Of a DNA stretch of 64,000 nucleotides, positions 44,201-58,160 are shown one piece after another. The notes beneath the pieces are model-generated. The model was not told where the DNA came from. It saw nothing but the letters and a program-made list of their open reading frames with translations, and made no database searches. Numbering within the stretch: the first letter of the stretch is position 1; each line of letters starts with the position of its first letter. Source of the DNA: Romanomermis culicivorax (Eukaryota > Nematoda > Enoplea > Mermithida > Mermithidae); the NCBI GenBank assembly GCA_963922205.1, contig CAWUHX010000139.1, forward strand, positions 868,001 through 932,000, written 5' to 3'. The translations under genes and the position numbers were made by a program.

Positions 44201-47200
44201 CACAACATTGTGGCAAAAAGCTAAAAATTTTTTTCTATTAAATGGATTTCATGGTAATACAGGATAGCAGTGTATAACTGATACATCATCCATGAAACAC
44301 ACATACAAAAGGGAGGCCAAACTGGGAGTGTGCTGACTGCTGAGCTGACTCAAATTTTAGAATATTCAAACTTCATCCCCAACTACTTTTCTGACCTAAA
44401 AGTATGTTTTTAGTGCTATAATTCTGTTTGATGAGGGGTGTTTTTCCTCGTGCTGCAAGTTTTTCACCATTCTCAACATAATTTCACCATTCTCAACATA
44501 ATTTTTCTAAATTCTAGTCAACGAAAACTTTTTCAGACTCACACAAACAGCTCCAAGAAGTTACTGAAGTTCATTATAAAAAAAAATTTTATGTTAAATG
44601 TTAATATTTACTTAATACTTGCAAATATATTCTTCATATTTCTCTATAACCCCCCTAGTCATTGGCTCCATTATTATGAATGGGTTAAATGAATTTTAAT
44701 ATGCTGGAAGGATTACAACATTATTTTATCAAAACTCAAGACAGGGAAAGTAACTAAACTGTCAAGCATGTAGCTGCTTTGAATTCTGATAAGCAGAACA
44801 AGGCATATTCATTTTTTACAGACTATCTTGGATAATTTTGCCAGCATGAACGAATAGTTCCAGGCTGCAAATAGTGATCTGTTGAAATTAGTCAATAATT
44901 TAGTCAACTTTTACAAAAAGTGAGAATGTATTGATCGTCTTCAATTAATTTGAAGGATTACATGTTCTGGGATATTATAAAAAATTGTTGTACCACAGCA
45001 GCTGCTCATTGCCAGTACAACAAACTTACCTACATTGGATTTTACAAATCACTTGATGAATTCTTGGTCAGCTTTCTTTTTGTAGAATACCAGACGTTTG
45101 AAATCATTACCATTCCACAGGATATTACCATTGACAGAGCTACAATTACCAGTTGTAGCTTGAAAATTTCCCACATTTCTGAGGTCAGTAATTAAACTAT
45201 GACCATCAGAGGAAGTGTCTGTCCTTCCTCAAAGAAGAAGTTACTAACATTCTGTCATCCTTCACTACAACACTATTCACACCTCACTTGTAGTGTCTGA
45301 TTGGTGTGCCATAGGCCTGTAGACTTCTCACTGAATTTATGATTCTTGAATATTCTATTTTCATATTTTAATCAAAATTTCGTCTGTTTAATGGTTTTAA
45401 ATCCAAGAAATATAGTGAATGTGCAAACATTTTGTTCCCAGATAAAACACTGGTAAGCTTTGGTTGGGGCTGATGTATTTACTCAAAATGCATTTTTTCC
45501 TCTCTCTCATGATTGGTTTACACTCAACATTTCTGGGAATATTGATTGCAATGCCACTTCCTGACTGACCACATATATGGAATTCTTACTGATTAATCAA
45601 TTTTACTAGCCATAACATTAATGATATCACAGAAACCACATAGATTACATGATTATTTATTGGCATTGGCTTAATATGAGCGAGAATATATGTGAGCATA
45701 CCCAAAATTTGCATTTCCTTATATTGCAATACTTTTTTCTTCTTCAGAATCAATCAGACCCTCTTCATCCAGGTCATGGAAGAGCTCTCTGGCATTACTG
45801 ATGGGAAATTTCATTGCTGGTTCAGGCATCCTCTTTCTGTTGCTTGTATGTCTCTGTTTTCAAACCATTTGGGAACAAATTTCACATAAGCATTTCCTTT
45901 GTGTTTCCCTACCAGCAGAATGCCAAAATTCGCCTTCATCTAAAAAATCTCTCAGAGTTTCTTGTTAGTTTTGTATGATGATATCATGATTAGTGACCTA
46001 GCTGAATTTTGGAATAGTTCCTCAATATTGAAATTAACTATGCTTTCTATTTCAAATTCATAAAAAAAGGTGTTTTCTTTCCTAAAAATTATCCAGAACT
46101 GCCCATGAAAAATCCATTCAGCTCTGATAATCACTCTTTTACTGCATTTTTAACTTGATATTTTAATTCCACATGTCCTTTACAATTTTTCAACATGATA
46201 TCAAGTTCATTGAATTTTTCCCTGAACTCATTAATATCAGACCATTCACCTATGTTGTCTTTTGGTGGAGAATAGAGATCAAGAATCACATTTTCTATTA
46301 CATTATTTTCCAATAACCAAATAGAATATGATGGTTTTATTTTATTATCTGGGAGTCTACTGCTGTCCACTGGATTAGTTTTTGCATCATTATCTGTAAA
46401 TATATCACTATATGTGATTAACAATTCAGGTATAACCTCCATATCTCTTTTTATATCTAACATGTTACATCATTACCATGCAGTTTTTTCCAAAATGCAG
46501 TCCTTATCAACATCTGAAAAGTTCACATTAATGCCATATTTTGGACCTCTCTGGTGACTACTATAAAGCTGAAATATTTCTCATTACCTTGTCTTGAGGC
46601 CTTACAGTACTCTGCCTTGTGCCAATTTTTTCCCCACTTTTGACAGCTGACACCACAGAACTGTTCCAAATGTCAAACTTGTCAGCTATTATAACATATT
46701 TTTGTTGGGCATTCTTTTGTAAGATGAACACTTTTGGGTCATTATCCACATCTTTTGTCACTGATGATATTTCATGAAGATCTTCCAGCTGGGCCACTTT
46801 TTGTTGTAATTTCTCCATTTTTTCTTTCCCTGAATAATCAACAGCTACTACCTTATTATCCTATTGAGAAGAACCTCAATTGCTGCAGATTATAGGACTA
46901 ACATGTCTGTGCTATGCAAAAATGAAGAATCATAGACTGCAAATGAATTATCTTACTGGAAAAATTTTGGATCCTGATACTCTAGAGCATTGAAAAATGA
47001 ATCCTTCCAAGACCCATTTGATGATTAAAATTTCATTTTTCCAGCCTAATGCTGTTTATTCTGGAACAATCAGCTGATGACGACCTCATAACTACATAAA
47101 AAATCAGCTTGAGGTCAACAATGTTACATGAATTTGGGAGAACCAACTAAATTCATGAATAGACACCGGCACAAAACACCAAACTTTTTTGTAGTTTTGA

Positions 47201-50200
47201 TACTAGAAGGCTAGAAAATGAATCTTTTTGTTAATTATTTCCTTGATATTTGGTGTCATTATAAGTGAATTTGTAGAAAATGTGAATTAGCTCTACAGTC
47301 AGCTTATTGAAAACTTGTAAAATATTCTTGTCCATAATCAGTTTCTAACTGTAACCACTTCAGTTGTCAAGTAATCGGTTGTTCATATTTGCACAAGCAA
47401 GTAATTAGCATTCATAATTTGATGTATTCAAAATTATGTAAGTATTGGCACAACTCGGTTATGTACAAAATTAGTTCTCCTAGCCAGGTACAGTAAGTAA
47501 ATAAGGTCAAAAAAAGAAACCACTAATCCCCATTAGTTTTCCATTTTTACCTTATCAAAACCCCTCTGGGTGAACAACTTCAAGGAACTTGCCCTATGCA
47601 AGTAAAACCAATCAGCTTCCTCCAATTTTCCTCTGCCCAATAAGCAATTCTACCCAATCAAACCTTTCATGGGGATCTGACTTAACAACAGATACCAGTT
47701 GGTACATATAATTTAAGAAGAATTAACAGTAATCAAATCCAAAGTTATACATACAATTTAGGTGTCACAGAATACTGTTCCAAATATGTGTGTATTGCTG
47801 TAGATGATAATTGGAGCAGAAAAAAATACTCACCACTTTAGGCCGAAACAAGTATGCAAAAAGTATTAAAATGAACAGTTTCTTAAAAGAGGTCAATGAA
47901 AATTGAAGAAGACTTGGTTCAATTGATCAACTGGGACAAATAATTTTTTTCCAAGGTTCTCCAAGGATAAAAGAAAATGTGTTCTGACAACAGGGTTTAA
48001 TGACAACAACAAGAACAACAATTATAAAAAATTATAAAAACAAATGCATGGTTCATTTAACTGGGATAATTATGCAAATCAAGGTTTTTCTCACCCATAA
48101 ACACCTAATAGTTCAGAAGCATTGTATCTGTACATAGCTAATCTCAAAAAAGTTTTGACAATACTTGTGGCCCTGGTGTCAGATATGAGAACTGTTTGAG
48201 CATGCTTTCTAAAATAGTTTCCAAAAACAATTAGATTTTTTCCAAGATAGGCACAACATGAATAGTGGGGATTTTGAAAGGCACAGAGTAGACTATTGAA
48301 AGATCTAACCCAATCCTATATGTTTTGTCCTATGCCTGGCTACCAAATGCTTTTTGGCCAAAAGAGTGGTTTCATTGATGTCTTGGTGGCCAAAGAAATG
48401 AGCACCATGAGAATGACGCAGTGCAAAATTATGCAAGTTTCCAGATAAGTCAATTTTATCTAGTTCACTTTGTACCTTTTCTGTGGATCCTATTATATGG
48501 AGGATAAAAACCTTTCCACCCAATATCCCATTTTTTACTATGTCTGATCAAAATTTGGATTAGTACTTATGCTCAATTATCTATTGTTGATTGACATTTC
48601 TGATTAAGGTAATGAAAATCTTCCCATTAATGATGTTTGCAGAGCTGACACTGACAGAATTTTTGTCTATGGTGCACAAATTCAGGGATTGGGAATCCTT
48701 ATACAATTGTTACCATCAATGCAGTGGCTAATAATCATTATACTAATCTATCTGATACTAAAATGAGTGAAGTTCAATTATTAAAATCAGGACTGCTGAA
48801 GTATTATGATGTGAATATTAATTTGCACATGTTTTGCTATCCTGGATGATATCATTGGGTAAGATTAGGATTAAATTCACAGAGCAATGATCATGTCAGT
48901 GGTTCATAAAGCACACTCTAAAACAGTTTTTCAAGTTTATGGTGAAAAAGTGTTATTTCAAAGTCTATATGCATTATTGAGGCAGACTAGAAAAGTAAGT
49001 TAATGGCTGAATTGCTAACAAGTATAGTTGATACAAAAGATAAGGGTATTAAAGCTTGAGCATCAATTTAATTTGATGACAGTTGAAGATTAATAGAAAA
49101 CAGGAATATGCAGTTCACTCTTCGAAAACAACAAATGAAGCAATTTGACTGACTCCTGTTTCTTTTCCCAAGTGCAGCACACCATGAAGAGTAGGATGAT
49201 AAACTAGAAAGTCAAAAATTGTTCCAAATATGTCAGTAACATTGATCAATGATTTTTATATGTTTTTATCCAATCCAAAACTTTCCTTCTAGAAATACAT
49301 AAAAATAGTTGTCCATTTACTGGCATTGATGATTATAATTTAACTTTTATGATTATGAGTGGGGGACAAGGTACACCTCGAGTATATTGATTAAAATTCT
49401 TTGATTCCAAGTCATTACATTATTAAGTAGAGGAGGAAATATAAAAATATATCAAGAAAAATGAGTACATTGCATGAAATCATGTCAGATTGATACAGAA
49501 TCAAATTTCAAGTTTTATCAAAAAATTCATGATGATACAACCTTATCTTTGTTAAACTGTCTGGAATCCTGGGTTTTGATAAGGTAAACAAGTGAAAAGA
49601 ACTATCTTTGCAAATTTGTCTTTATGCACTCAACCATTGGAGTATTTAAAGGCTTTACATGATCATACATTAAAGAGTCAAGAAAATCTCTAGAATGAAC
49701 ACATTTTTCAATTTGATGAGCCTAGAATCATACAGAAGAATAGACATTATTTGCACACAAATGGCAAAAACAGCACTGTAGCTCATATACAACACTAGTT
49801 AAAATATCCAACTTTAGCATGAGTCATCTAGTAGATCAGATTCAGTTTGCTTGGAACAAATACTTATTTGCACAGATTCCAATAGCAATTTGACCTCTAT
49901 GATCTCACACATGATCTTAAACAAAATTCGATACTCCAGGGATAATACATTCCAAACTGTACATGAACTCATTGTTGACTGCAGAGTTATGTGCATGAAA
50001 TATTATGAATCAAAGGCTAGTGAAAAACAAGCAATATGTATAATACATGGTTGTACACTAACATCTTTATCAAAATGATTCACAATGTTAATCTATAAAT
50101 GAAAGATTGTGGTTCAAATTTTCAAAATTATCAATCTTATCCTATTTAGTTCTGTTTTTCACATAAGTAAGTATTATGATCATTGTAATTGGCCAAAAAA

Positions 50201-50500
50201 GGTTCCAAGTGTTCTTATAGAACAGCTCCCAGTTTTCACTAATAGAACAGGGTACAAATTTTTTGGAAGGAAACATTTGACTTGGTCATTTTGCAATTTA
50301 CATCAACTAAAATGTCTTTTTCAGTATGGCAAAATAATTTCCATTTTTAAGACCCGCAATCAAAGACTGAAATGGCTGTGATCAGTCATTCAATATTTAC
50401 TGTGTAGAACAGGTCGATGCTTGAAATTGTGTGCAATAAATGAAGAGTTACACAAAAATAATGATGTGAATATGAAACATCTGGCAAAAACTCTGAGTTA
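44200..50500. other. AT-rich region without confident genes
   Basis: Short minus-strand frames at 46131-46463, 46561-46818 and 48305-48523 are unrecognised. A tandem duplication of TTCACCATTCTCAACATAA lies near 44460-44500. A plus-strand segment near 48620-48840 reads protein-like with one frame change. Probably old element debris. Confidence 0.35.
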
Positions 50501-50539
50501 AATGACTTGTATAATTAGCATTGCATGAAAAATCAAAAT

Positions 50540-50940
50540 GCATGAAATGGAAGGGACAGTGACGAATGTATTCAACTACGAGGCAGATATGTCACTCCAG
50601 CAAGGAGTTGTAGGAGACACTTGCAGCAGTTGAAGCAGTCATAAAGAAAAGTGATGAGGGTGTAGGGCCTGTACTTGAACACATAATTGATGCAGAAAGA
50701 CAAAATATGAAGGACAGGCTGAACACCTTGTTTAAGGTAATAATTTTATTGATTTTTAATAGACTTGCTGTTGCATCAGTTCTGCTGCTCACTGGATTCA
50801 TATTCTACACAGCAATCTTTAATTGGTGCCAGGGCTTCAGAGAAATCAGCTTATTAGTGAATAATGAAATTTCTAGTTTTAAAATTCACTTTAGTAAACA
50901 AAATATGTTGATTTATCAGCTGAAACAATCATTTACATGA
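50540..50940 (+). pseudogene. env: Envelope stalk and membrane segment related to gypsy-B env (copy 3)
   Basis: The sequence NYEADMSL, then (after a frame change) GPVLEHIIDAERQNMKDRLN and the membrane segment AVASVLLLTGFIFYTAIFNW parallel the gypsy-B envelope tail (NYTSEMSL, GQVLEHVIVSTQQGMTQGLN, membrane). Only the C-terminal part is recognisable. No protease follows clearly. Confidence 0.5.
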
Positions 50941-51033
50941 AAATTGTGAATTTTCAGCTGATTTTAAAAAAATTAGGGAAGTTTCTCAGGATATTGAGAA
51001 GCCTATTTTATGTGAGGAAGTGCAAATGCAGTT

Positions 51034-51432
51034 TCAAGTCAAGTACCATGATGAAATCAATTCAGTGAGCCTACTTAAATTACAAAAATAGATGCAAAAT
51101 ACTGACCTGAATGTAATAAAATAAAGGTAAGAATCGTTCTTCTGTTGAAAAGTCAGGAGCAATGAATGACAAAATAAGGCACCCCATTTGCATTGGAACA
51201 CATATTGATTTAAAAATGAAAATGCATTTCCCAATTGTGATTGTGGTTGCAAAACACTGGCCATTAAATATATTGCTTCATGACCTGCAGGAATAACAAA
51301 AAACATTTTTGTTGATTTTGAAATATTTATGTGTTCACTATTGATAGCGCCTGTGTTCTTTTTGAAAATTCCAACTTGCTGACCGAATAGCCCATTCTTC
51401 AACTGTTCTCCATTCGTTCTAATATATTGCAT
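51034..51432 (-). other. 132-codon open frame of unknown nature
   Basis: Starts MQYIRTNGEQLKNGLFGQQV; the segment MFFVIPAGHEAIYLMASVLQ and GNAFSFLNQYVFQCKWGALF has balanced composition and looks like real former coding sequence. I do not recognise the family. The last third is low in information. Confidence 0.3.
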
Positions 51433-51449
51433 ACATTTGACATTGTCAT

Positions 51450-53880
51450 AATTATCATCATTTCAATACAAGTCAAGTGAAACCAGTTTGATTTGAATGA
51501 AAAGTTGTTGATCTCAATATATGAGAAAACTAGTCAACTTGAAGATGCTCAAGTTTTGAGATTCCCACCATCCACAGGATTATTATATTTCCATGTGAAT
51601 GATGTACAGATAATAATAACAATAATGATAATGATTTATTAGTGGCAAGAGTATCTAGGAAAATTAAAATGCAATGAAACCATGTGAATCATAAAACAGC
51701 AATTAATTGAATAGTAAAATGAAATATAGAAATTATATTGCAATGTAGCAGATTCCAGGAATTATCTTCACAACTTGTATTCCAGGACTTTTAGGCCGGC
51801 CTGCTTGATAACCAATGTTCTGAGAGGGATCAAAGTTATTTGTCTGAATCCAATTAAATTATAGTATGCAAGCATTCATAATTCATTCACCAGTTCTATG
51901 AATAACCATGATGTTTTCAGAAATTTTGACCATTCCAATTCAGTTGCCTGAATTTGGGATTTTTTAACTGTATATAAATTTCTAGTGTAAAAATTGTTAT
52001 ATCAAAGTGAAGCTACTTTTTTGGATATCCCTTCTCCTATCAACCTGAAGGGAATGTGTAGTATGATGCTAAGCTGAGCATCAGTTGAAATTAATTGGCC
52101 ATACATATGGTTAGCCACTTTCAGCTAATCAATACCAAGCAATAGATTTGCTTTGATTCCATCTGATTAGTGCATATTTTTCTTTGCAAGATTGACGTTA
52201 CCATCAGAATTTTGATTGAAACTGAATGTTTGAATTTTATAATAGCTGAAAAAAAGTGCTTTTGATCAAATGGGGCAAGAAGATATGGTATTATCCCTGG
52301 AGTGATATTGATGGGGATTAGGTTTATTTTTAAATGTATATCATTTCATTTTCTTTTGTATATCAAACTACAAATCCAACCAATAGTGGCAAAAACTTAG
52401 CTAGGAATTCAGATTTTCAGAAAGTACAAGAGCTGGAAAACAATCGATTCGACCATCTTGGAAACAGTTACTTCAGTATGTTTGTACTAAGCTTGTACTT
52501 TTGAAATCTGCTCTTTTGCATAGTTTTACAATTGCAGCAGCAGAAACTGAACTTTGTTCCCAACAACAGGATGCTGAAGTTGCTGGAAAGGAGAAAATTC
52601 CATTGCTGATTCAAACATGATATGTAGTGAAGGAATGGAAGTATTTTTGCCTAAATTATCCTAGGGAAAGATTTCCTCCTGATTTGCTGGAGCATCATAA
52701 CAAGTTTTGTGCACAAAAGGCCTATTTTTACATGATTTCCAAAATAGACTGTTCTGTGCAATATATACAAGCTATTTAATATCATTTTGTCATTTGTCAT
52801 TCGAAGTCATTTGATTCATTCAAACCTTGTTTTGATGGTAAAGGATAATCGTTTTTGAAAGATACTCATATTAAACCTTATACTTCATTCAATATGTTAT
52901 CTGGAATAAACTTAGCTTCCACATCAATTGTTCAAGTTGATTCATATGATTTTTTATCAGAACATTTTTGCTTCTCTGTCCAATCCTTTGCACTCACATG
53001 ATCTTCTGCTCTTGCCTGGAAGGAAGTAATTAATCCGATGAGCATAGATAATTTTTGATCAAACAAATCTCACTCAACTCGTCAAACATATTCTCAACAC
53101 AAATCTCACTCAAGTCTTCAAATAGCTTCTCAGCACAACAATTCGACAATGATGATAACAGATTAATCACGATTTCAATGTTCAACAAGCTAGCATCAGT
53201 TCAAGTGTTGATTGTTTCTGTATCTAGCTTATTACCAGTCGTCCATGATCCTGAATAGCTTCTTCTCGAAACAATGTCCAATTACCACTGTAATATCTGA
53301 AAAATATAACAAAATTAATATTTGTTTATTTCAACAACTCTTTCATCATGCCTAGCACCCCTAACACACTTGAAGAAAATTGATCCCCTGAAAAATAGCA
53401 TCTCAACAAATGGCTGAAAATCCCACCCCATTTGTTGGATTTTTGAGCTAAAACTACAGTCAAACCAACCTGGACTCATAATCCACCTCTCAACAGGAAC
53501 AATAAATCAAAATCTCCTCATGATCATTGCCTCTATTTTTTATGTCTGGTCTAACAATAACATGAACACTATAGATTATACTACCTGAATCAACACATCT
53601 AACTGCATCTTACTCATGATCTATGTCAATCATGAATGAAAAATCCTTAATTTCCTCTATCCTGGGACATTATGCTAAAAACACACTCCTCAGTAAAACA
53701 AAACAATACCAAACAATTGTACAAATCACTACCTCATAATATATATACACCATTGGGTCCTAAATAACATCAAGACACACAATAAGCCCAATAAATTGTC
53801 TATCATCCATGGTGCTTCAGGCATACAGGCCTATAAATTTATCCTTTCTGTTCAATCAGGTCTCCTTCACAACCAAAAAT
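51450..53880. other. AT-rich sequence, no gene seen
   Basis: Short frames only. A direct repeat of CACAAATCTCACTCAA lies near 53063-53120. The right end probably contains unreadable envelope sequence of copy 2. Confidence 0.35.
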
Positions 53881-53904
53881 TAGCATTCTATTCTTAGCAG
53901 TTTC

Positions 53905-54480
53905 ACTATTGTTATGGGGACAGATAAGGTACTCTTCAAAACCATTAGAGCACCTGACTTAATGGAGTCCAGCACAACAGTGCCTTGCTTACATAAACCA
54001 ATTGGGATCTTTAACTGTGGCAAGGAGTGGTCAACCCATTCTGGACATATCCACATCTTTCAAATACCTGCCAGCCTTCTTTGTAAAGCTCAATACAAAG
54101 TTCTTGATTTTAACACTCCAAGTCTATTGTAAAACCGAGTGACCTCTGCACTAAATATCTACTATGCACTGTTTGGACCACATGTTTAAAAACCCTACAA
54201 ATTAAAAAGATGGTAAAGCTTTTTGGTGAACTATACATCTGAAATCTCCATCAACCCAGTCGCAGTGTATCAAACAATAATAGATACTGGATCAGGTCTG
54301 AAAAAATCCATAGAAGGGGCTGAACACATTATAACTGGAACCCAACAAAGTTTTGCATCCCAAATGAATGTCTTACTCAAAGGTCTACTCGAGCTTATGT
54401 TCAACATATTTGTAGTTGCACTCATAATTTTATTCTTGGGTGTAGTTTTTGCTTCAATGATATTTGAGTAGAGGGAATAT
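53905..54480 (+). pseudogene. env: Envelope tail related to gypsy-B env (copy 2)
   Basis: PDLMESSTTVPC (about 53960) matches the gypsy-B segment TDLMEESQKVDC. The frame 54223-54471 has VNYTSEISINPVAVYQTII, TGTQQSFASQMNVLLKGLL and a membrane segment (FNIFVVALIILFLGVVFASM), aligned residue by residue with the gypsy-B stalk and anchor. The upstream ectodomain is degraded by stops near 54.13-54.2 kb. Confidence 0.7.
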
Positions 54481-55040
54481 TGTCATTCATCTCCCCCTTT
54501 TTCTATGTCTCCCATCAACCTTGGGACTAGGTGCAGCTCTGCTCAGGCTAGCAGAGCTTAGAACCAACCAGCTACCACACTACAGTGCTGCTACAAACTG
54601 CATCACTGCTATGTATGATATCAACCAAGTGCACCTGAGGAGGAGCAGTTATCTGCTATGATAGCATTCAATTACTGTTTGGGTGAGTTGAGGACCTCTT
54701 ACATTGATGTAAAGCTTAAAAACATATTTACAGTATCAGCTGAGTACTGAAGCTGTTTTCTCAATCGTTCACCATGAGTTGGCTTACCAGGTTGATGGCA
54801 TTATTGTCATCCCAACAAGCCTAAATCTTTTAATGCCAATGAACAACAAATCAGCCTCTTTGGTGCAGCTTATTTAACCATCCCAACCTATGACATTGAG
54901 GGAAAGATCATTCTTCACATACATGAGAACAGCACAATAGATCTAATCCAGAGAACAAAGTTTATTTCCCACTTCAAGAACATGCAATTTAATTGGGAAA
55001 GATCAACCATAACCTTCAAGGAAACCCTTGAAGTATGAGT
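54480..55040 (+). pseudogene. pol: Protease remnant following the copy-2 envelope
   Basis: After the anchor come SPLFLCLPSTLGLGAALLRL (gypsy-B: PLPPSLGRALIELANM), then TSYIDVKLKNIFTVSAEY at the place of the active-site strand, and EGKIILHIHENSTIDLIQRTKF parallel to gypsy-B AGKEIQTLLAYLQENCAVDLLL. The active-site triplet is lost. The order envelope-protease is the same as in gypsy-B. Confidence 0.6.
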
Positions 55041-57980
55041 TGGTCACTATAAACTTGATGGTATATTAGGTAAGTTGTGATTATCTCTAAATTGACTTCT
55101 GTAGAAATGTATCTTATTGCAGAAAAAAATATTTTTGAATTTTATGGATGTTATTGCTGTTCTATATGTATGACTCCTCGAAATCAATCAACTCCTGACG
55201 CTCAAACCAATGCAGAAATCATTTATGAAGGAACAATAAAAAAATTATATAACTGTGAAATATGGGCTGTTGTTGTGGAACTTTGGGAGTGTTAATTGCT
55301 GCACAAAAAACAAAGGGAAACCTTTTTCGATGCAATCAAAATTGTGGAGCCAATAAATCCTAGAGACTATTCTTTTTAGAAAAATACTTGTGTTTATTAT
55401 TTTTCATCATTTTTCCAAGGTCGAACAAATGGGGTCAATGATTAAATTAGAGGCACTTCAGATGGTACACCTGCAGGAAAAAATGATTTATGTACTTCTG
55501 AAGTTTGTCACCATATTTTGTTCTGTTTCTAAAATGACTATTGACCATATTGATATGAGGTCAACTTCACAAAAAGCAGAAACAAATTATGAAGGTGGGT
55601 AATTCATATTTGTTGAGCATATCAATACAAGTGGTGAAGAAAAATTCTGATTTGTTATTTCAAATTTCTATGAAAACAACCAAAAATCAAAATTCATCAG
55701 AATATAGAAAAAATCAACTTTAAAGATTTAAAAGGAAGTAAAAATGTCTACCTGTAGGATAAATTTTGGCATCACATCAAAATCATGGCAGGCTAATTCA
55801 ACTAGTGATCACTTTAAAGCCCATTTGTTGATTTTTCATACATGAAAAACTTTTCACTCAAATCCGTCTCATATTGATGTTATGAACTTTTATACAAGGG
55901 ATGGTTGTTATTTCAGTTTGTGGTGGGGCAATAAGCTCCGTTGTAATATGCATGAGGCTTATAGTCAGTCAATGACTGATGGGTTCTATGACTAAATTTG
56001 AGTCTTTTTGGATTTCTATCCATCTAAAATTCAAATTGGTTATTTTTTTATCAGTGATTTTTTTAAAACAAAAAAGATTTTCAATGACATCAAAATACTC
56101 TCCGACCACTACTGCCAGCTACCCTGCTGACTTTCTCCTCAACCACCACTGGTTGCACCAGCACAGCTCCTACAACCAGTGCTGCCCCTCCCAAGTTGCT
56201 ATTGTCTGAATGACCCTCTCTCCCTAGAAAAACACAAACATAAAAGAAAAACATGAAGATTGAATAAATGCCAAGCACTAAGGAGAAAAAATCATCCAGT
56301 TTGTTCCATTGTATACATACTGGCTCACGAATTCAGGGTAGTGGCATCGGCATTCTGTCAGGAAGAGCTTGTGCATAACTGCATGTGGAATGATAGCAAA
56401 ATATTATCAGATTTCACAATGCTTAATTCTCAGAGATGCAAATCAACAAGTGCTTGTTCTTCAGGAAAAAATTTATCCACAGAAAAAAAATTTTTTCCCA
56501 AGAGGCGCCTCCATCATCACCACTGCGGCAGCCTTCCTTTTCATGGCTGTTCAAACAACTGAATTCCTTAAATGGCAAAAAGTAAAATAAATACAAAAAA
56601 TTACATGAAACTTACAATATAAGTAACTTTATAGATCAAAAAATCTATTGGTTCAATTTTCTACCCCAACTGAGGCACACAAATGGGAAGTTGATGCCTC
56701 CAAGCTCATGATCAAGGGGGAAGCTGCTTCAGGTCTTGCAAAGTGGCATTTCTACTACGACCAGGACACCTGAAAGAACCAATTGATTGTTTGCCAGGTC
56801 CATATTCTTATGGGGGATCAGGGAGATCAATCAAATTGATGCCTGCACTGATTGTTGGATGTAGCCCTGCCTTTACTGTGGCAACTAATGCCAAGAGCTG
56901 CTATTTTTGCCGTGTGAGTTTTTTAATAAGTTTTTTCTGAAGGAAAATTTTTGAAGCTCATCTACTTTTTCATGTATCATAGTTTGAAGTGAAATTTAAC
57001 CTCAAGAGTGCGAATCAGTATCAGAACTTGAATCGGTTTTTTACAATCAAAAACCAAAAACTTGATTCAGAAAAACTTATTTGGAGGAAATGAAGAAAAA
57101 ACAAAATTCTCAGCTTACAAACCTCAATATTGTTGGAGAAGTAGAATTCTGTTGATAAAATGAGTACTTGATCATGTGTCTTTCCCATGGATGTTCCCAA
57201 ACATCAAAATGGTCATTTAAGTTAGTTGGAGTTAAGCTCCGCCTACTTTTCAGATAACTAAAAATTTGACGGTGATGAACATCATTGGGAAAGAATGGGT
57301 GTTATTTTGTGGCTTAAATAAAAAAAGTCTGTAGGTTGATTGATGCATCAAATGGCCCTTTTGTAAATGTTTTCTCTAAATATGGATACAAAAAAATTTA
57401 CTCAGTGTAGCTTTGGCATGCCCCTGAAGGAAGGAAAAACTCAGTATCTGCCCCAGCATTGATATTTTTTTACACAGAAATTAAACAAATGAGAAAGAAA
57501 GCAGAACAAAATTTTCGGTCCCAGCCTTTTGAAATTGATTTTCAATCAGTGCCTGTGAAAGTTTTGAATTATTTGTAGACATGATTATGGGTGTGAAAGA
57601 ATATGAAAATACAGAGATAGGTTTTTGTAGACCTTTTTCTTCTTTGTGTTTGTTACCACTTCCAATGAACAACAAGAATCAATCCATTTAAACTTTAAAG
57701 AATTGTTTCATGCATATTTAAAAAAAAGACTTATGTTGCTGGTTTTGTTCAATGCTTAGTAGCAGACACACTGTTTGATGAGATAACATTTCCTTGGTGG
57801 GAAGATAACATTTTCTTGGGTGGGGAATATTGTGCTGTCCTATGCTAATAGCCTTTAAACATAAATATATCATGGATGTCCTTTGTTCTCTAGGCAGATT
57901 GCTTGATGATACTTGGTAATATGCAATTATGATTTCAAAATTTGGGAATTCAAGGATTTGTTTTCAGGTCTTGTCATACC
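55040..57980. other. AT-rich sequence without recognised genes
   Basis: Expected RT/integrase of the copy-2 element was not found. Small frames (55077-55295, 55390-55602, 56260-56590, 56743-56940) have no recognisable motifs. Confidence 0.35.
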
Positions 57981-57984
57981 TGTA

Positions 57985-58160
57985 CTTGGGGGAGTTGGGG
58001 GGGGGGACCCTCCCAGCTTGGTCGAACTCTATACCCAAATGTTGGCACCCCCCCCCAACTTGATCGGACCATGTACCTCACCCCTCCCCAACTCGGTCGG
58101 ACCATGTACCCAACCCTCCCAACCAATATGTGTTTGCTACCCCCCTCCCCCCAGGCCAAA
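57985..58160 (+). repeat. C/G-run minisatellite, about 32-bp unit
   Basis: Repeats of the type AACTTGATCGGACCATGTAC separated by C-runs occur two to three times, preceded by a run of G (near 57999-58008). Frames across it (for example 57913-58272) are repeat artefacts. Confidence 0.65.

Noticed and set aside
44950..45195. 81-codon plus-strand frame
   Set aside because: No motif and no partner exons; composition as expected for AT-rich DNA.
48305..48523. 72-codon minus-strand frame with a His/Arg-rich end
   Set aside because: Looks protein-like but matches nothing I can name; too short to claim a gene.
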